DNA from: Alphaproteobacteria bacterium
GTDB taxonomy: Bacteria > Pseudomonadota > Alphaproteobacteria > Puniceispirillales > UBA1172
DNA length: 37,037 bases
Assembly (NCBI GenBank): GCA_016778985.1
Contig: JADHOM010000019.1
Span: forward strand, 1 to 37,037
Reading direction: 5' to 3'
The notes under the pieces were generated by a model that worked only from the letters and a program-made list of their open reading frames with translations, did not search any database and was not told the DNA's origin. Position numbers and translations under genes: made by a program. Numbering within the stretch: position 1 is the first letter of the stretch; every line of letters begins with the position of its first letter. Positions 19,167-26,014 of the stretch are shown one piece after another.

Positions 19167-20063
19167 TTATCTAAACCCGTGCTGTTCAATCAAGTCTTTT
19201 TCCAGTGTATCAATACTATCAGTAGCCGCCGGAATCAATGGCGGACGTAAATTTGCCCAGCGCGCATCACCAGACCATCTGGCGAGCAATGCCTTCTGCG
19301 CTGGAATTGGAGCATAATCTTGAAATAACAGCCTTATTTCTTTTACTTTAACATGCTTTTCTTCGGCGTCTTCAAACTTACCATCATGGCAGAGCTGAAT
19401 AACCTCATTAATGCCGACACCATTTAGATTTGCTGTTGCTGAAATACATCCCGGTGCGCCGCGCCGAACCGCCTCAATCACCGGCAATTCTGCGCCCGGA
19501 TAAACGATAAGCCCATCAATATCTAATAGGGCGGAGGTATTATCCCAGTCCCCTGACGAATCCTTAATGCCAACCACTTCGGGGAAATCAGCGAATAAGC
19601 GATTAACAAGATCAATACTCAACCCGACATGTGCCACTTGCGGGATATGATAAAGATAAATCCGCAGGTTAGGGTGATTAACCATGCCGATCAATTCTTT
19701 ATAATAATTATAAATTCCGTCATCAGAGACGCCCTTGAAATAAAACGGCGGTAAGATCATTGCCCCTAAACAGCCCTGTTCAACCGCATGACGGGTCAGG
19801 CGAGCCGTATCTGGCAGGTTGGTTAGTCCTGTACCGGGGATAAGAACGGATGGGTCAACGCCATTGGCAATTAACGCTTCAAGCATGCTAATGCGTTCTT
19901 CTATGCCAACTGATAACGCCTCACCAGTAGTTCCAAAAGGCGCCAGTCCTGAACATCCGCCTTCAGACAAAAGCCATTTAGAATGCGCAATAAATAAATC
20001 TTCAGCCAATGACAGATCATCATTGAATGGCGTAAGCGCCGGAGCAATTAATCCTGTGATCAT
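19167..20063 (-). CDS. DHDPS/NAL-family aldolase (DapA-like, substrate unknown)
   Basis: A class I aldolase of the dihydrodipicolinate synthase/N-acetylneuraminate lyase family, a TIM barrel of 298 residues. The Schiff-base lysine is K167 in VVGIKDSSGD, the catalytic tyrosine is Y138 in YLYHIPQ, and the GTTGE loop is at 44-48. In true DHDPS the region after the tyrosine is YNVPGRT, with an arginine that binds the second carboxylate; here it reads YHIPQVA, so lysine synthesis is doubtful. A 2-keto-3-deoxy sugar acid or similar keto acid aldolase is plausible. The ATG at 20063 has AGGA seven bases upstream; a frame from 20084 lacks support. It is divergent from rpsF and stands upstream of nuoA with a 86-base gap. 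Confidence 0.85.
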   Translation of the reverse strand: MITGLIAPALTPFNDDLSLAEDLFIAHSKWLLSEGGCSGLAPFGTTGEALSVGIEERISMLEALIANGVDPSVLIPGTGLTNLPDTARLTRHAVEQGCLGAMILPPFYFKGVSDDGIYNYYKELIGMVNHPNLRIYLYHIPQVAHVGLSIDLVNRLFADFPEVVGIKDSSGDWDNTSALLDIDGLIVYPGAELPVIEAVRRGAPGCISATANLNGVGINEVIQLCHDGKFEDAEEKHVKVKEIRLLFQDYAPIPAQKALLARWSGDARWANLRPPLIPAATDSIDTLEKDLIEQHGFR

Positions 20064-20231
20064 TATGCTATCCTGAAAGAACATATAGAATTGATGTTAT
20101 ATGGCTACACTGGACGGCTGATAATATCAAGTCAGTAGCGACAATTTTACCAGCAATTATTTTGATGCTATTTTTGGTAATAGGACAATAGAGGCTTGCA
20201 AAATTATGGGATTATGATAATTAGCAACGCA

Positions 20232-20332
20232 CAGCAATAATGCTGAATAACCTCTTGCTGATAGGTTACCATAATACTATCGGCTCACATACCGCTAATA
20301 TTAGGTATGGCATGATCCAGAAGGGGAATGAC
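20232..20332 (+). promoter_or_regulatory. rpsF leader with candidate S6:S18 binding hairpin
   Basis: Three hairpins can be drawn in the rpsF 5' leader. CAGCA/TGCTG pairs at 20232-20245 and AACCT/AGGTT at 20249-20267. In the third, CATAC (20288-20292) pairs with GTATG (20305-20309), a CG bulge follows at 20293-20294, and CTA/TAG pairs inside around an ATAT loop. GG and TCA at 20282-20287 can pair further with TGA and CC at 20313-20318. A stem interrupted by a bulge built around CCG is the hallmark of the known S6:S18 autoregulatory leader, which mimics the 16S rRNA site. The structure ends three bases before the AAGGGG ribosome binding site (20321-20326), so it could block rpsF translation. 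The match to the family is by eye only. Confidence 0.45.
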
Positions 20333-20698
20333 ATGCAGTTATACGAATGCGTATTTATTATACGCCAAGACTTGTCATCGGCACAGGTCGAAACCATTAC
20401 CAACGAGTTTTGTGCTATCATCACTGACAACAAAGGCAGCGTCGTCAAGCAAGAATATTGGGGCTTGAAGACAATGGCATATAAAATCAAGAAAAACCGC
20501 AAAGGGCATTACATTATGCTCAACTTTGAAGCGGATGCTGGAACGGTTGCTGAGTTTGACCGCCGAATGGGCTTGCACGAAGATATTTTGCGGACGCTGA
20601 TTATCGCTATCGACGCGGTTGATCCAGAACCATCTATCATGATGCAAAACAAATCTGAGCGTTCAAGCAGTGATGCTGGCGACGCTTCCGCCGCCTGA
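20333..20698 (+). CDS. rpsF: 30S ribosomal protein bS6
   Basis: Ribosomal protein of the small-subunit platform, where it binds 16S rRNA as a heterodimer with bS18. The 121-residue protein starts MQLYECVFIIRQDLS, has the KQEYWGLKTMAYKIKKNRKGHY core and RRMGLHEDILRT, and ends in a serine/aspartate/alanine-rich tail. I chose the ATG at 20333 because AAGGGG lies six bases upstream and the family starts there. An in-frame ATG at 20240 would add 31 unrelated residues covering the leader structure. It is followed by rpsR after 23 bases. Confidence 0.96.
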   Translation: MQLYECVFIIRQDLSSAQVETITNEFCAIITDNKGSVVKQEYWGLKTMAYKIKKNRKGHYIMLNFEADAGTVAEFDRRMGLHEDILRTLIIAIDAVDPEPSIMMQNKSERSSSDAGDASAA

Positions 20699-20721
20699 GC
20701 AGTTATTGAGAGGAAAAGATC

Positions 20722-20976
20722 ATGGCTCAACTTGAAATTACAAGACCTTCCGCTCGTCGCTCAACATCGCGGCGTCGGAAATCCTGCCCTTTCTCGCATC
20801 CAAGCGCACCAAAGATCGACTATAAGGACGTTAAATTATTGCAACGCTACACAACTGAGCGCGGCAAAATCGTTCCTAGCCGTATCTCTGCTGTGTCTGC
20901 GAAAAAGCAACGTGAACTTACAACTGCCATCAAGCGTGCCCGTCATCTGGCACTGATGCCATTTGTTGTGTCTTAA
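20722..20976 (+). CDS. rpsR: 30S ribosomal protein bS18
   Basis: Small-subunit protein that pairs with bS6 on the platform. The 84-residue sequence has the basic N-terminus RRSTSRRRK and the core [20 protein letters not shown], then the conserved [23 protein letters not shown] end. Only C22 remains of the cysteine pair seen in many bS18 proteins, so a zinc-free form is likely. A GAGAGGAAAAG ribosome binding site precedes the ATG. The next gene, rplI, starts 11 bases downstream; the DUF2232 membrane protein gene often found between rpsR and rplI in alphaproteobacteria is absent. Confidence 0.97.
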   Translation: MAQLEITRPSARRSTSRRRKSCPFSHPSAPKIDYKDVKLLQRYTTERGKIVPSRISAVSAKKQRELTTAIKRARHLALMPFVVS

Positions 20977-20987
20977 GGGGAAAGATC

Positions 20988-21707
20988 ATGGAAATCATTC
21001 TTCTAGAACGGATTGAAAAACTTGGCCAGATGGGTGATCTGGTTACGGTAAAACCAGGTTACGCACGTAACTTTCTTTTGCCTAAGGGTAAGGCTCTGCG
21101 AGCAACTAAAAGCAATATGGAACGGTTTGAAAACGAACGCTCACAGCGTGAAGCGGATAATCTGACCCGCAAAACAGAAGCCGAGTCTATTGCTAAGAAA
21201 ATGGCTGACTTCAGCGTTAATCTGATCAGAGCTGCCAGTGAAATGGGTCAGCTTTATGGTTCTGTGACTAGCCGCGATATATCCGAAGCCGTCACCGCAA
21301 AAGGGTTCACCATCAGCAAGAACCAAGTTGATCTCAATACTGCGATCAAAACCCTTGGTTTGATACCTGTAAGTGTTGTTTTGCACCCTGAAGTGTCAAT
21401 CGAAGTCACTGTCAATATTGCCCGAAGCCAAGATGAAGCTGAAGAACAGATTAAGCTTGGTCGTGCGATTGTTAGTGATGTTGCTGAACGTGAGCGGCTA
21501 GAAGCCGCTGAGGCTGCCAAAGCCGCCGAACAGCGTATGGCTGAACTCGATGCCGAAGATGAGCAGGATACAACAGGTCAGGATGAAGCAGGACAAGATG
21601 AAACCCCTGCCGAAGACCAGGCCGAAGCCGCGCCTGCCGAAGATCAGGCCGAAGATTTGGCTGAAGTCGCAGACGATAACTCCGGCGAAGAAAAATCTGA
21701 CGCTTAA
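20988..21707 (+). CDS. rplI: 50S ribosomal protein bL9 with long acidic C-terminal tail
   Basis: Large-subunit protein that binds 23S rRNA at the base of the L1 stalk and reaches out from the ribosome. The N-domain MEIILLERIEKLGQMGDLVTVKPGYARNFLLPKGKA and the C-domain up to about residue 148 are normal. Beyond that is a tail of about 90 residues. It is first an alanine/glutamate-rich helix (about 150-190), then a very acidic low-complexity part with near-repeats of PAEDQAEA (207-226). Ordinary bL9 is about 150 residues and alphaproteobacterial forms are often about 190-200, so 239 is long. An AAGGGGAAAG ribosome binding site precedes the ATG, and a strong terminator follows the gene. Confidence 0.95.
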   Translation: MEIILLERIEKLGQMGDLVTVKPGYARNFLLPKGKALRATKSNMERFENERSQREADNLTRKTEAESIAKKMADFSVNLIRAASEMGQLYGSVTSRDISEAVTAKGFTISKNQVDLNTAIKTLGLIPVSVVLHPEVSIEVTVNIARSQDEAEEQIKLGRAIVSDVAERERLEAAEAAKAAEQRMAELDAEDEQDTTGQDEAGQDETPAEDQAEAAPAEDQAEDLAEVADDNSGEEKSDA

Positions 21708-21709
21708 AG

Positions 21710-21727
21710 TTATCCCCAGTATCCACA
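21710..21727 (+). promoter_or_regulatory. two adjacent DnaA-box-like 9-mers
   Basis: Directly after the rplI stop, TTATCCCCA (21710-21718) and GTATCCACA (21719-21727) abut each other in the same orientation. Each differs from the DnaA box consensus TTATCCACA at one position. They lie about 70 bases before the dnaB start and just before the terminator hairpin. Two near-matches can arise by chance, so the role is only suggested by their being adjacent and upstream of the replicative helicase gene. Confidence 0.3.
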
Positions 21728-21739
21728 CAAATCACAATG

Positions 21740-21774
21740 CAGGCGGGCAACATTAATTCATGCCCGCCTGTTTT
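21740..21774 (+). terminator. intrinsic terminator after rplI
   Basis: CAGGCGGGCA (21740-21749) and TGCCCGCCTG (21761-21770) form a perfect GC-rich 10-bp stem with an 11-base loop. TTTTATTT follows at once. It lies 33 bases after the rplI stop and 23 bases before the dnaB ATG, so it should separate most ribosomal-protein transcripts from the dnaB unit, or attenuate read-through into it. Confidence 0.85.
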
Positions 21775-21797
21775 ATTTGAGGCATAGTATAACTATT

Positions 21798-23282
21798 ATG
21801 AGTGACGGATATATTCAGTCAGGCGTTGATGCCACCAAACCTAGCCCCGCTTTGCCGCAAAATATTGAGGCAGAACAAGATTTACTAGGTGCCTTACTAA
21901 CAAATAATGAAACTTTTGATAGCATTCCTGACAATCTGGATGAGAGCCATTTTTTTAATCCCTTGAATGGCCGTATCTTTGCTGCTACTCGCAAACTCTA
22001 TTCAAAGGGTCAGTTGGCTAACCCTGTCACATTAAAAAGTTATTTTGTAGGTGATGCCAATTTTGCTGAGATTGATATTGAATCCTATCTCCGTGAATTG
22101 ATGGATAATGTCACCTCCCTATCGGATGCTAAGTTTTATGCTGAGGATATTTATCAATGCTATCTGCGTCGCCGTTTGATCTTAATTTCTGATGAAACCA
22201 TCAGCCGGTCACGCACCGCGCAAATGGATATCAATGCCGAAAGTCTCATTGAAGAAACCGAACAGCAGTTATTTGAGTTGGCTGAAAATGACAAAGAGTC
22301 ATCAGGATTATTACGCATCACCCATGCGCTACGATCAGCCATCGATCGTGCCGAAGCCGCCTATAAAAACTCAAGCCATATTTCTGGTATTGGCACAGGG
22401 CTTACCGGACTCAATAATATGCTGGGTGGCTTACAGCCATCTGATCTGATTATTCTTGCCGGCCGGCCGGGGATGGGGAAAACCGCTCTTGCCACCAATA
22501 TTGCCTTTCATGCGGCAACAACCAGCAGAACAGATGAGAGACCGCAACATGTGGCTTTCTTTTCGCTTGAAATGTCTTCTGAACAATTAGCAAACCGTAT
22601 TTTATCTAGTGAAACCGGTATTCCATCAGATGAATTGCGCTTGGGTAAAGTTAACGCCAATGATTTCAAAACTATTGTTGAAAAAAGCGATGCCATAGAA
22701 AACGCACCATTTTTCATTGATGACACGCCGGGACTTTCGGTGTCACAATTAGCTTCAAGGGCGAGACGTCTGAAACGGACACATGGCTTGGGCTTGATCG
22801 TTGTTGACTACCTGCAACTGCTATCGGCGCCAATGGGAACCCGGTCAGAAAATCGCGTCCAGGAAATCTCTGCTATTAGCCGAACGCTTAAAAATATTGC
22901 CAAGGAATTAAATATCCCTGTTTTGGCATTATCACAATTATCCAGAGCCGTTGAACAACGCGAGGATAAACGGCCAAATCTATCTGATTTGCGCGAATCA
23001 GGATCTATTGAACAGGATGCTGATGTTGTTATGTTTGTTTATCGTGAAGAATATTATCTGAGCAAAAGTGAACCTGAACAAAAAGCCGAAGAATCAACCG
23101 AACATTTCCAAACCCGACACAGCAGATGGGTGGAAAAATCAGAAAAAGCCCAAGGCAAAGCCGAAGTGATTATCGCTAAGCAACGCCATGGAAGCACTGG
23201 CGTGATTAACCCCAACTTTATTGGTAAGTTCACTAAATTTATTGATGCTGTTGCTGATGATCACCTGCCCGAACAGTTCTAA
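21798..23282 (+). CDS. dnaB: replicative DNA helicase DnaB
   Basis: Hexameric 5'-to-3' helicase that opens the replication fork and recruits primase. The 494-residue protein has the N-terminal primase-interaction domain (about 15-120), a linker, and a RecA-like motor. The motor carries Walker A GRPGMGKT at 222-229, FFSLEMSSEQLA near 254-265, Walker B VVDYLQL at 335-341 and the LSDLRESGSIEQDAD segment near 395-409. No intein is present. The ATG at 21798 is preferred over a TTG seven codons upstream, which lies in the terminator tail; neither has a clear Shine-Dalgarno sequence, suggesting low translation. It is followed by alr after six bases. Confidence 0.96.
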   Translation: MSDGYIQSGVDATKPSPALPQNIEAEQDLLGALLTNNETFDSIPDNLDESHFFNPLNGRIFAATRKLYSKGQLANPVTLKSYFVGDANFAEIDIESYLRELMDNVTSLSDAKFYAEDIYQCYLRRRLILISDETISRSRTAQMDINAESLIEETEQQLFELAENDKESSGLLRITHALRSAIDRAEAAYKNSSHISGIGTGLTGLNNMLGGLQPSDLIILAGRPGMGKTALATNIAFHAATTSRTDERPQHVAFFSLEMSSEQLANRILSSETGIPSDELRLGKVNANDFKTIVEKSDAIENAPFFIDDTPGLSVSQLASRARRLKRTHGLGLIVVDYLQLLSAPMGTRSENRVQEISAISRTLKNIAKELNIPVLALSQLSRAVEQREDKRPNLSDLRESGSIEQDADVVMFVYREEYYLSKSEPEQKAEESTEHFQTRHSRWVEKSEKAQGKAEVIIAKQRHGSTGVINPNFIGKFTKFIDAVADDHLPEQF

Positions 23283-23288
23283 TATATT

Positions 23289-24371
23289 ATGGCCTTATTT
23301 GACCGATTAATCGCAGAAATAGACCTAAATGCCATTGCGAATAATTGGCAAAGATGTGGTGCGCTTTCAGGTCATGCAGTGACCGCCGCCGTTGTCAAAG
23401 CCGATGGCTATGGTCATGGCGCTAGTGCGGTTTGTGCCAAACTCTATGCTACTGGTTGCCGTATCTTTTTCACCGCCAGCGCCAGCGAAGCGGCGGCGCT
23501 TAGGCCGCATGTTCACGATGCCAAGATTGGCTATTTCGATGGGCTGTTCGCGGGCGACCTAGATTTGATAAGAGAATATGATCTTATCCCCAGCATAAAT
23601 GACCCTGACCAATTGACCTTACTGCCTCGGCTCAAGAATGAGGCAGGCCGGACAGAGATTATGCTGCAACTGGATACAGGCATGAACAGGTTAGGCATTG
23701 ATTGGCGGTGGCTCACACAAGATACTGCCGAAATTATTCAAAGGCACGGCCATTGCTCGCTTGTCTATTCACATCTATCAAGCGCCGATGATCCCACATC
23801 CTCGTTTAGTGCGATACAACAAAAGCGCTTTGCTGAGGCACGAATGATCATGCCGGATTGTCCGGCTAGCCTGGCCGCATCTGGAGGCATTTTATTAGGC
23901 GATAAATATCATTTTGATATGGTTCGCCCTGGGATCGCTTTATATGGTTACCCTCCAGTTGCTGCCGAAGGCTTCACCCCGGCCCTGACCTTAAAAGCCC
24001 GAGTGCTTCAGATCAGACAAGCGAAGGCAGGTGAATATGTTGGCTATAACTCAACCCATAAATTGACCCGCAATAGTGTGCTTGCAACCATTGCTGGCGG
24101 TTATGCGGATGGGATAAGACGCCAGCTTAGCAATCACGGCCAGGTTTGGCATAATGATTTAGCCGCCCCTATTCTTGGCAGGGTATCAATGGATACGCAT
24201 GTAATTGATATCACCGATTGGCCGAATGGTATGCTGGGCACATTGGATTATGTTACGATCATAGCGCCAAATCATGATGCCAATGTCATGGCTTTATTAA
24301 GTGACACAATTTGCTATGATGTTTTAACATCTTTGCGGCTTCGGGCATCGCGATCTTACGTCGGCACATAA
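23289..24371 (+). CDS. alr: alanine racemase
   Basis: PLP-dependent racemase making D-alanine for peptidoglycan. The N-terminal TIM barrel holds the PLP lysine K37 in VVKADGYGHG, MLQLDTGMNRLG near 125-135, and the VRPGIALYG segment at 212-220. The C-terminal beta domain supplies the catalytic tyrosine Y272 in GGYADGIRR. At 360 residues it has family length. It lies six bases behind dnaB, a placement common in alphaproteobacteria. The catabolic paralogue DadX is an alternative, but the housekeeping setting favours Alr. Confidence 0.95.
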   Translation: MALFDRLIAEIDLNAIANNWQRCGALSGHAVTAAVVKADGYGHGASAVCAKLYATGCRIFFTASASEAAALRPHVHDAKIGYFDGLFAGDLDLIREYDLIPSINDPDQLTLLPRLKNEAGRTEIMLQLDTGMNRLGIDWRWLTQDTAEIIQRHGHCSLVYSHLSSADDPTSSFSAIQQKRFAEARMIMPDCPASLAASGGILLGDKYHFDMVRPGIALYGYPPVAAEGFTPALTLKARVLQIRQAKAGEYVGYNSTHKLTRNSVLATIAGGYADGIRRQLSNHGQVWHNDLAAPILGRVSMDTHVIDITDWPNGMLGTLDYVTIIAPNHDANVMALLSDTICYDVLTSLRLRASRSYVGT

Positions 24372-24379
24372 TGACCGAA

Positions 24380-24418
24380 ATTATGGTAATGAATGATGGT
24401 AATGGATGATGGTAATAA
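24380..24418 (+). repeat. three imperfect 13-base tandem copies
   Basis: Units ATTATGGTAATGA (24380-24392), ATGATGGTAATGG (24393-24405) and ATGATGGTAATAA (24406-24418) follow one another in the 85-base gap between alr and mlaE. They contain several short ATG-initiated frames without Shine-Dalgarno sequences. They are probably replication slippage in unconstrained sequence, although they lie where a mlaE promoter or leader would be expected. Confidence 0.7.
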
Positions 24419-24456
24419 TTCATGATGAATAAAGACCCTATAAGGAAAGGCTAGTC

Positions 24457-25236
24457 ATGCAAGTTTTGCAAATTCCTGGCAGAGCCGCCTTGTCCATGCT
24501 CTCTGAGATTGGCCGTTTAAGCTTATTTATTGGACAGGCTATATTCTGGTTGGTGCGCCCACCATGGTATGGACGTCAGATTCTTCGCCAGATCATTGAT
24601 ATCGGATATTTTTCATTACCTGTAGTCGGGCTGACGACCATGTTCTCTGGTATGGTGATTGCGCTGCAGAGTTATACAGGCACCGAACGGTTTTCCGCAG
24701 AAGGCGAGACATCTGTTGCGACCGTGGTGGTTCTGATCATTACAAGAGAGCTAGGCCCTGTTCTCGCTGGTCTTATGGTGGCTGGCCGTATTGGCGCAGC
24801 AATGGCGGCAGAAATTGGCACTATGCGTGTCACTGACCAAATTGATGCGCTTGATACACTGTCAACACGGCCGATGCAGTATTTGATAGCGCCAAGGGTT
24901 ATTGCCGGCACAATTTGTCTGCCGTTTCTGGTTTTAATTGGCGATATAATTGGGGTTTTTGGCGGCTATGTGATTGCCGTCTATCAGCTTGGGTTCTCGC
25001 CATCGGTATATCTATCTGGAACATTGGAGTATTTAGAAGCCTTTGACGTCATTATAGGATTGATCAAGGCAGCCGTGTTCGGCTTTATTGTTGCAATAAT
25101 GGGATGTTATTTTGGCTATCATTCCGGTCGTGGCGCCGAAGGCGTAGGCCGCGCAACCACTAATGCTGTGGTATATTCTGCCATACTAATCCTAGTCTTT
25201 GATTTTGTGATAACCGGCTTTGCCTTTGTGCGGTGA
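24457..25236 (+). CDS. mlaE: MlaE-family ABC transporter permease
   Basis: Inner-membrane permease of a phospholipid/lipid transporter of the Mla type, working with the MlaF ATPase and an MCE-domain MlaD protein. The 259-residue protein has five to six hydrophobic segments and the conserved cytoplasmic coupling region ELGPVLAGLMVAGRIGAAMAAEIGTMRVTDQIDAL. AAGGAAAGG precedes the ATG. The mlaF start follows one base after its stop. No mlaD, mlaC or mlaB gene is in the window, so the substrate-binding part must be elsewhere. The exact function (outer-membrane lipid asymmetry or another lipid) is inferred from the family. Confidence 0.9.
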   Translation: MQVLQIPGRAALSMLSEIGRLSLFIGQAIFWLVRPPWYGRQILRQIIDIGYFSLPVVGLTTMFSGMVIALQSYTGTERFSAEGETSVATVVVLIITRELGPVLAGLMVAGRIGAAMAAEIGTMRVTDQIDALDTLSTRPMQYLIAPRVIAGTICLPFLVLIGDIIGVFGGYVIAVYQLGFSPSVYLSGTLEYLEAFDVIIGLIKAAVFGFIVAIMGCYFGYHSGRGAEGVGRATTNAVVYSAILILVFDFVITGFAFVR

Positions 25237-25237
25237 T

Positions 25238-26014
25238 ATGATGAGCGATATAAAAATTCAAATCCGCAATTTATATAAAAGCTTTGGCTCAAATAAGGTG
25301 TTACAGGGCATTGATCTAGATGTCCATGACGGCCAGTCTATCGCCATTATTGGGGCATCTGGAACAGGTAAATCGGTGCTATTGAAATGTATTCTTGGAT
25401 TGATCAAACCTGATAGCGGGTCAGCTACTGTTGACGGCATTGAAACCGTCGGGGCAAGCCGCCAGACCAGAGAAGACGTATTGCGAAAGTTTGGTATGCT
25501 TTTCCAAGGCGGGGCTTTATTTGATTCGCTCCCTGTTTGGGAAAATATCATGTTTCGCTTCCGTCAAAATAATGCGCTGAGCATAGATGAATTACGGCAA
25601 GTCGCCACAGACACATTAGCTGATGTGTTGCTTGAGGAACGTGTCCTTGATCTCTATCCGGCGGAATTATCTGGCGGTATGCAGAAACGGGTTGGCCTTG
25701 CCCGAGCTATCGCTGATAAACCCGGTATCTTATTTTTTGATGAGCCGACTTCTGGCCTAGACCCGATTACTAGTGGTGTTATTAATCGGCTTATCCGTAA
25801 CGCTGTTGATAGGCTGGGTGCGACCGCCATGACGATTAGCCATGATATGAACTCTGTTAGGCAGATTGCCGATCAAGTGGCAATGATCCATGATAGGCAT
25901 ATTATCTGGCAGGGCAGTGTTAAAGATATGGAAACGGTCGATCATCCCGTTGTTCATCAGTTTGTTCATGGTCTGCCTACAGGGCCATTGACAAAATACG
26001 CAGAAAGCATCTAA
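25238..26014 (+). CDS. mlaF: MlaF-family ABC transporter ATP-binding protein
   Basis: ATPase partner of the permease just upstream. It has Walker A GASGTGKS near residues 39-46, the Q-loop LFQGGALFDSL, the ABC signature LSGGMQKRVGLARAI, Walker B ILFFDEPTSGLDP and the H-loop histidine in TISHDM. The SGGMQKR signature is typical of the Mla/Ttg2A group. Two ATG codons in a row (25238 and 25241) are possible starts, giving 258 or 257 residues; an upstream TTG frame from 25220 overlaps mlaE and is not needed. Its stop codon shares one base with the radA ATG (TAATG). Confidence 0.92.
   Translation: MMSDIKIQIRNLYKSFGSNKVLQGIDLDVHDGQSIAIIGASGTGKSVLLKCILGLIKPDSGSATVDGIETVGASRQTREDVLRKFGMLFQGGALFDSLPVWENIMFRFRQNNALSIDELRQVATDTLADVLLEERVLDLYPAELSGGMQKRVGLARAIADKPGILFFDEPTSGLDPITSGVINRLIRNAVDRLGATAMTISHDMNSVRQIADQVAMIHDRHIIWQGSVKDMETVDHPVVHQFVHGLPTGPLTKYAESI

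Noticed and set aside
20196-20221. TTGCAA and GATAAT as a possible rpsF promoter
   Set aside because: The spacing is only 14 bases, too short for a standard sigma-70 promoter. The rpsF promoter is probably in this area but cannot be assigned by eye.
16304-20332. Possible frameshifts or extra genes in the nuo operon because of overlapping frames
   Set aside because: The overlaps are explained by true starts lying downstream; every subunit is intact with all expected cluster ligands.
21472-21753. 93-codon minus-strand frame opposite the bL9 tail with arginine/leucine-rich repeats
   Set aside because: The repeats are simply the reverse reading of the acidic bL9 tail, and the frame runs across the terminator.
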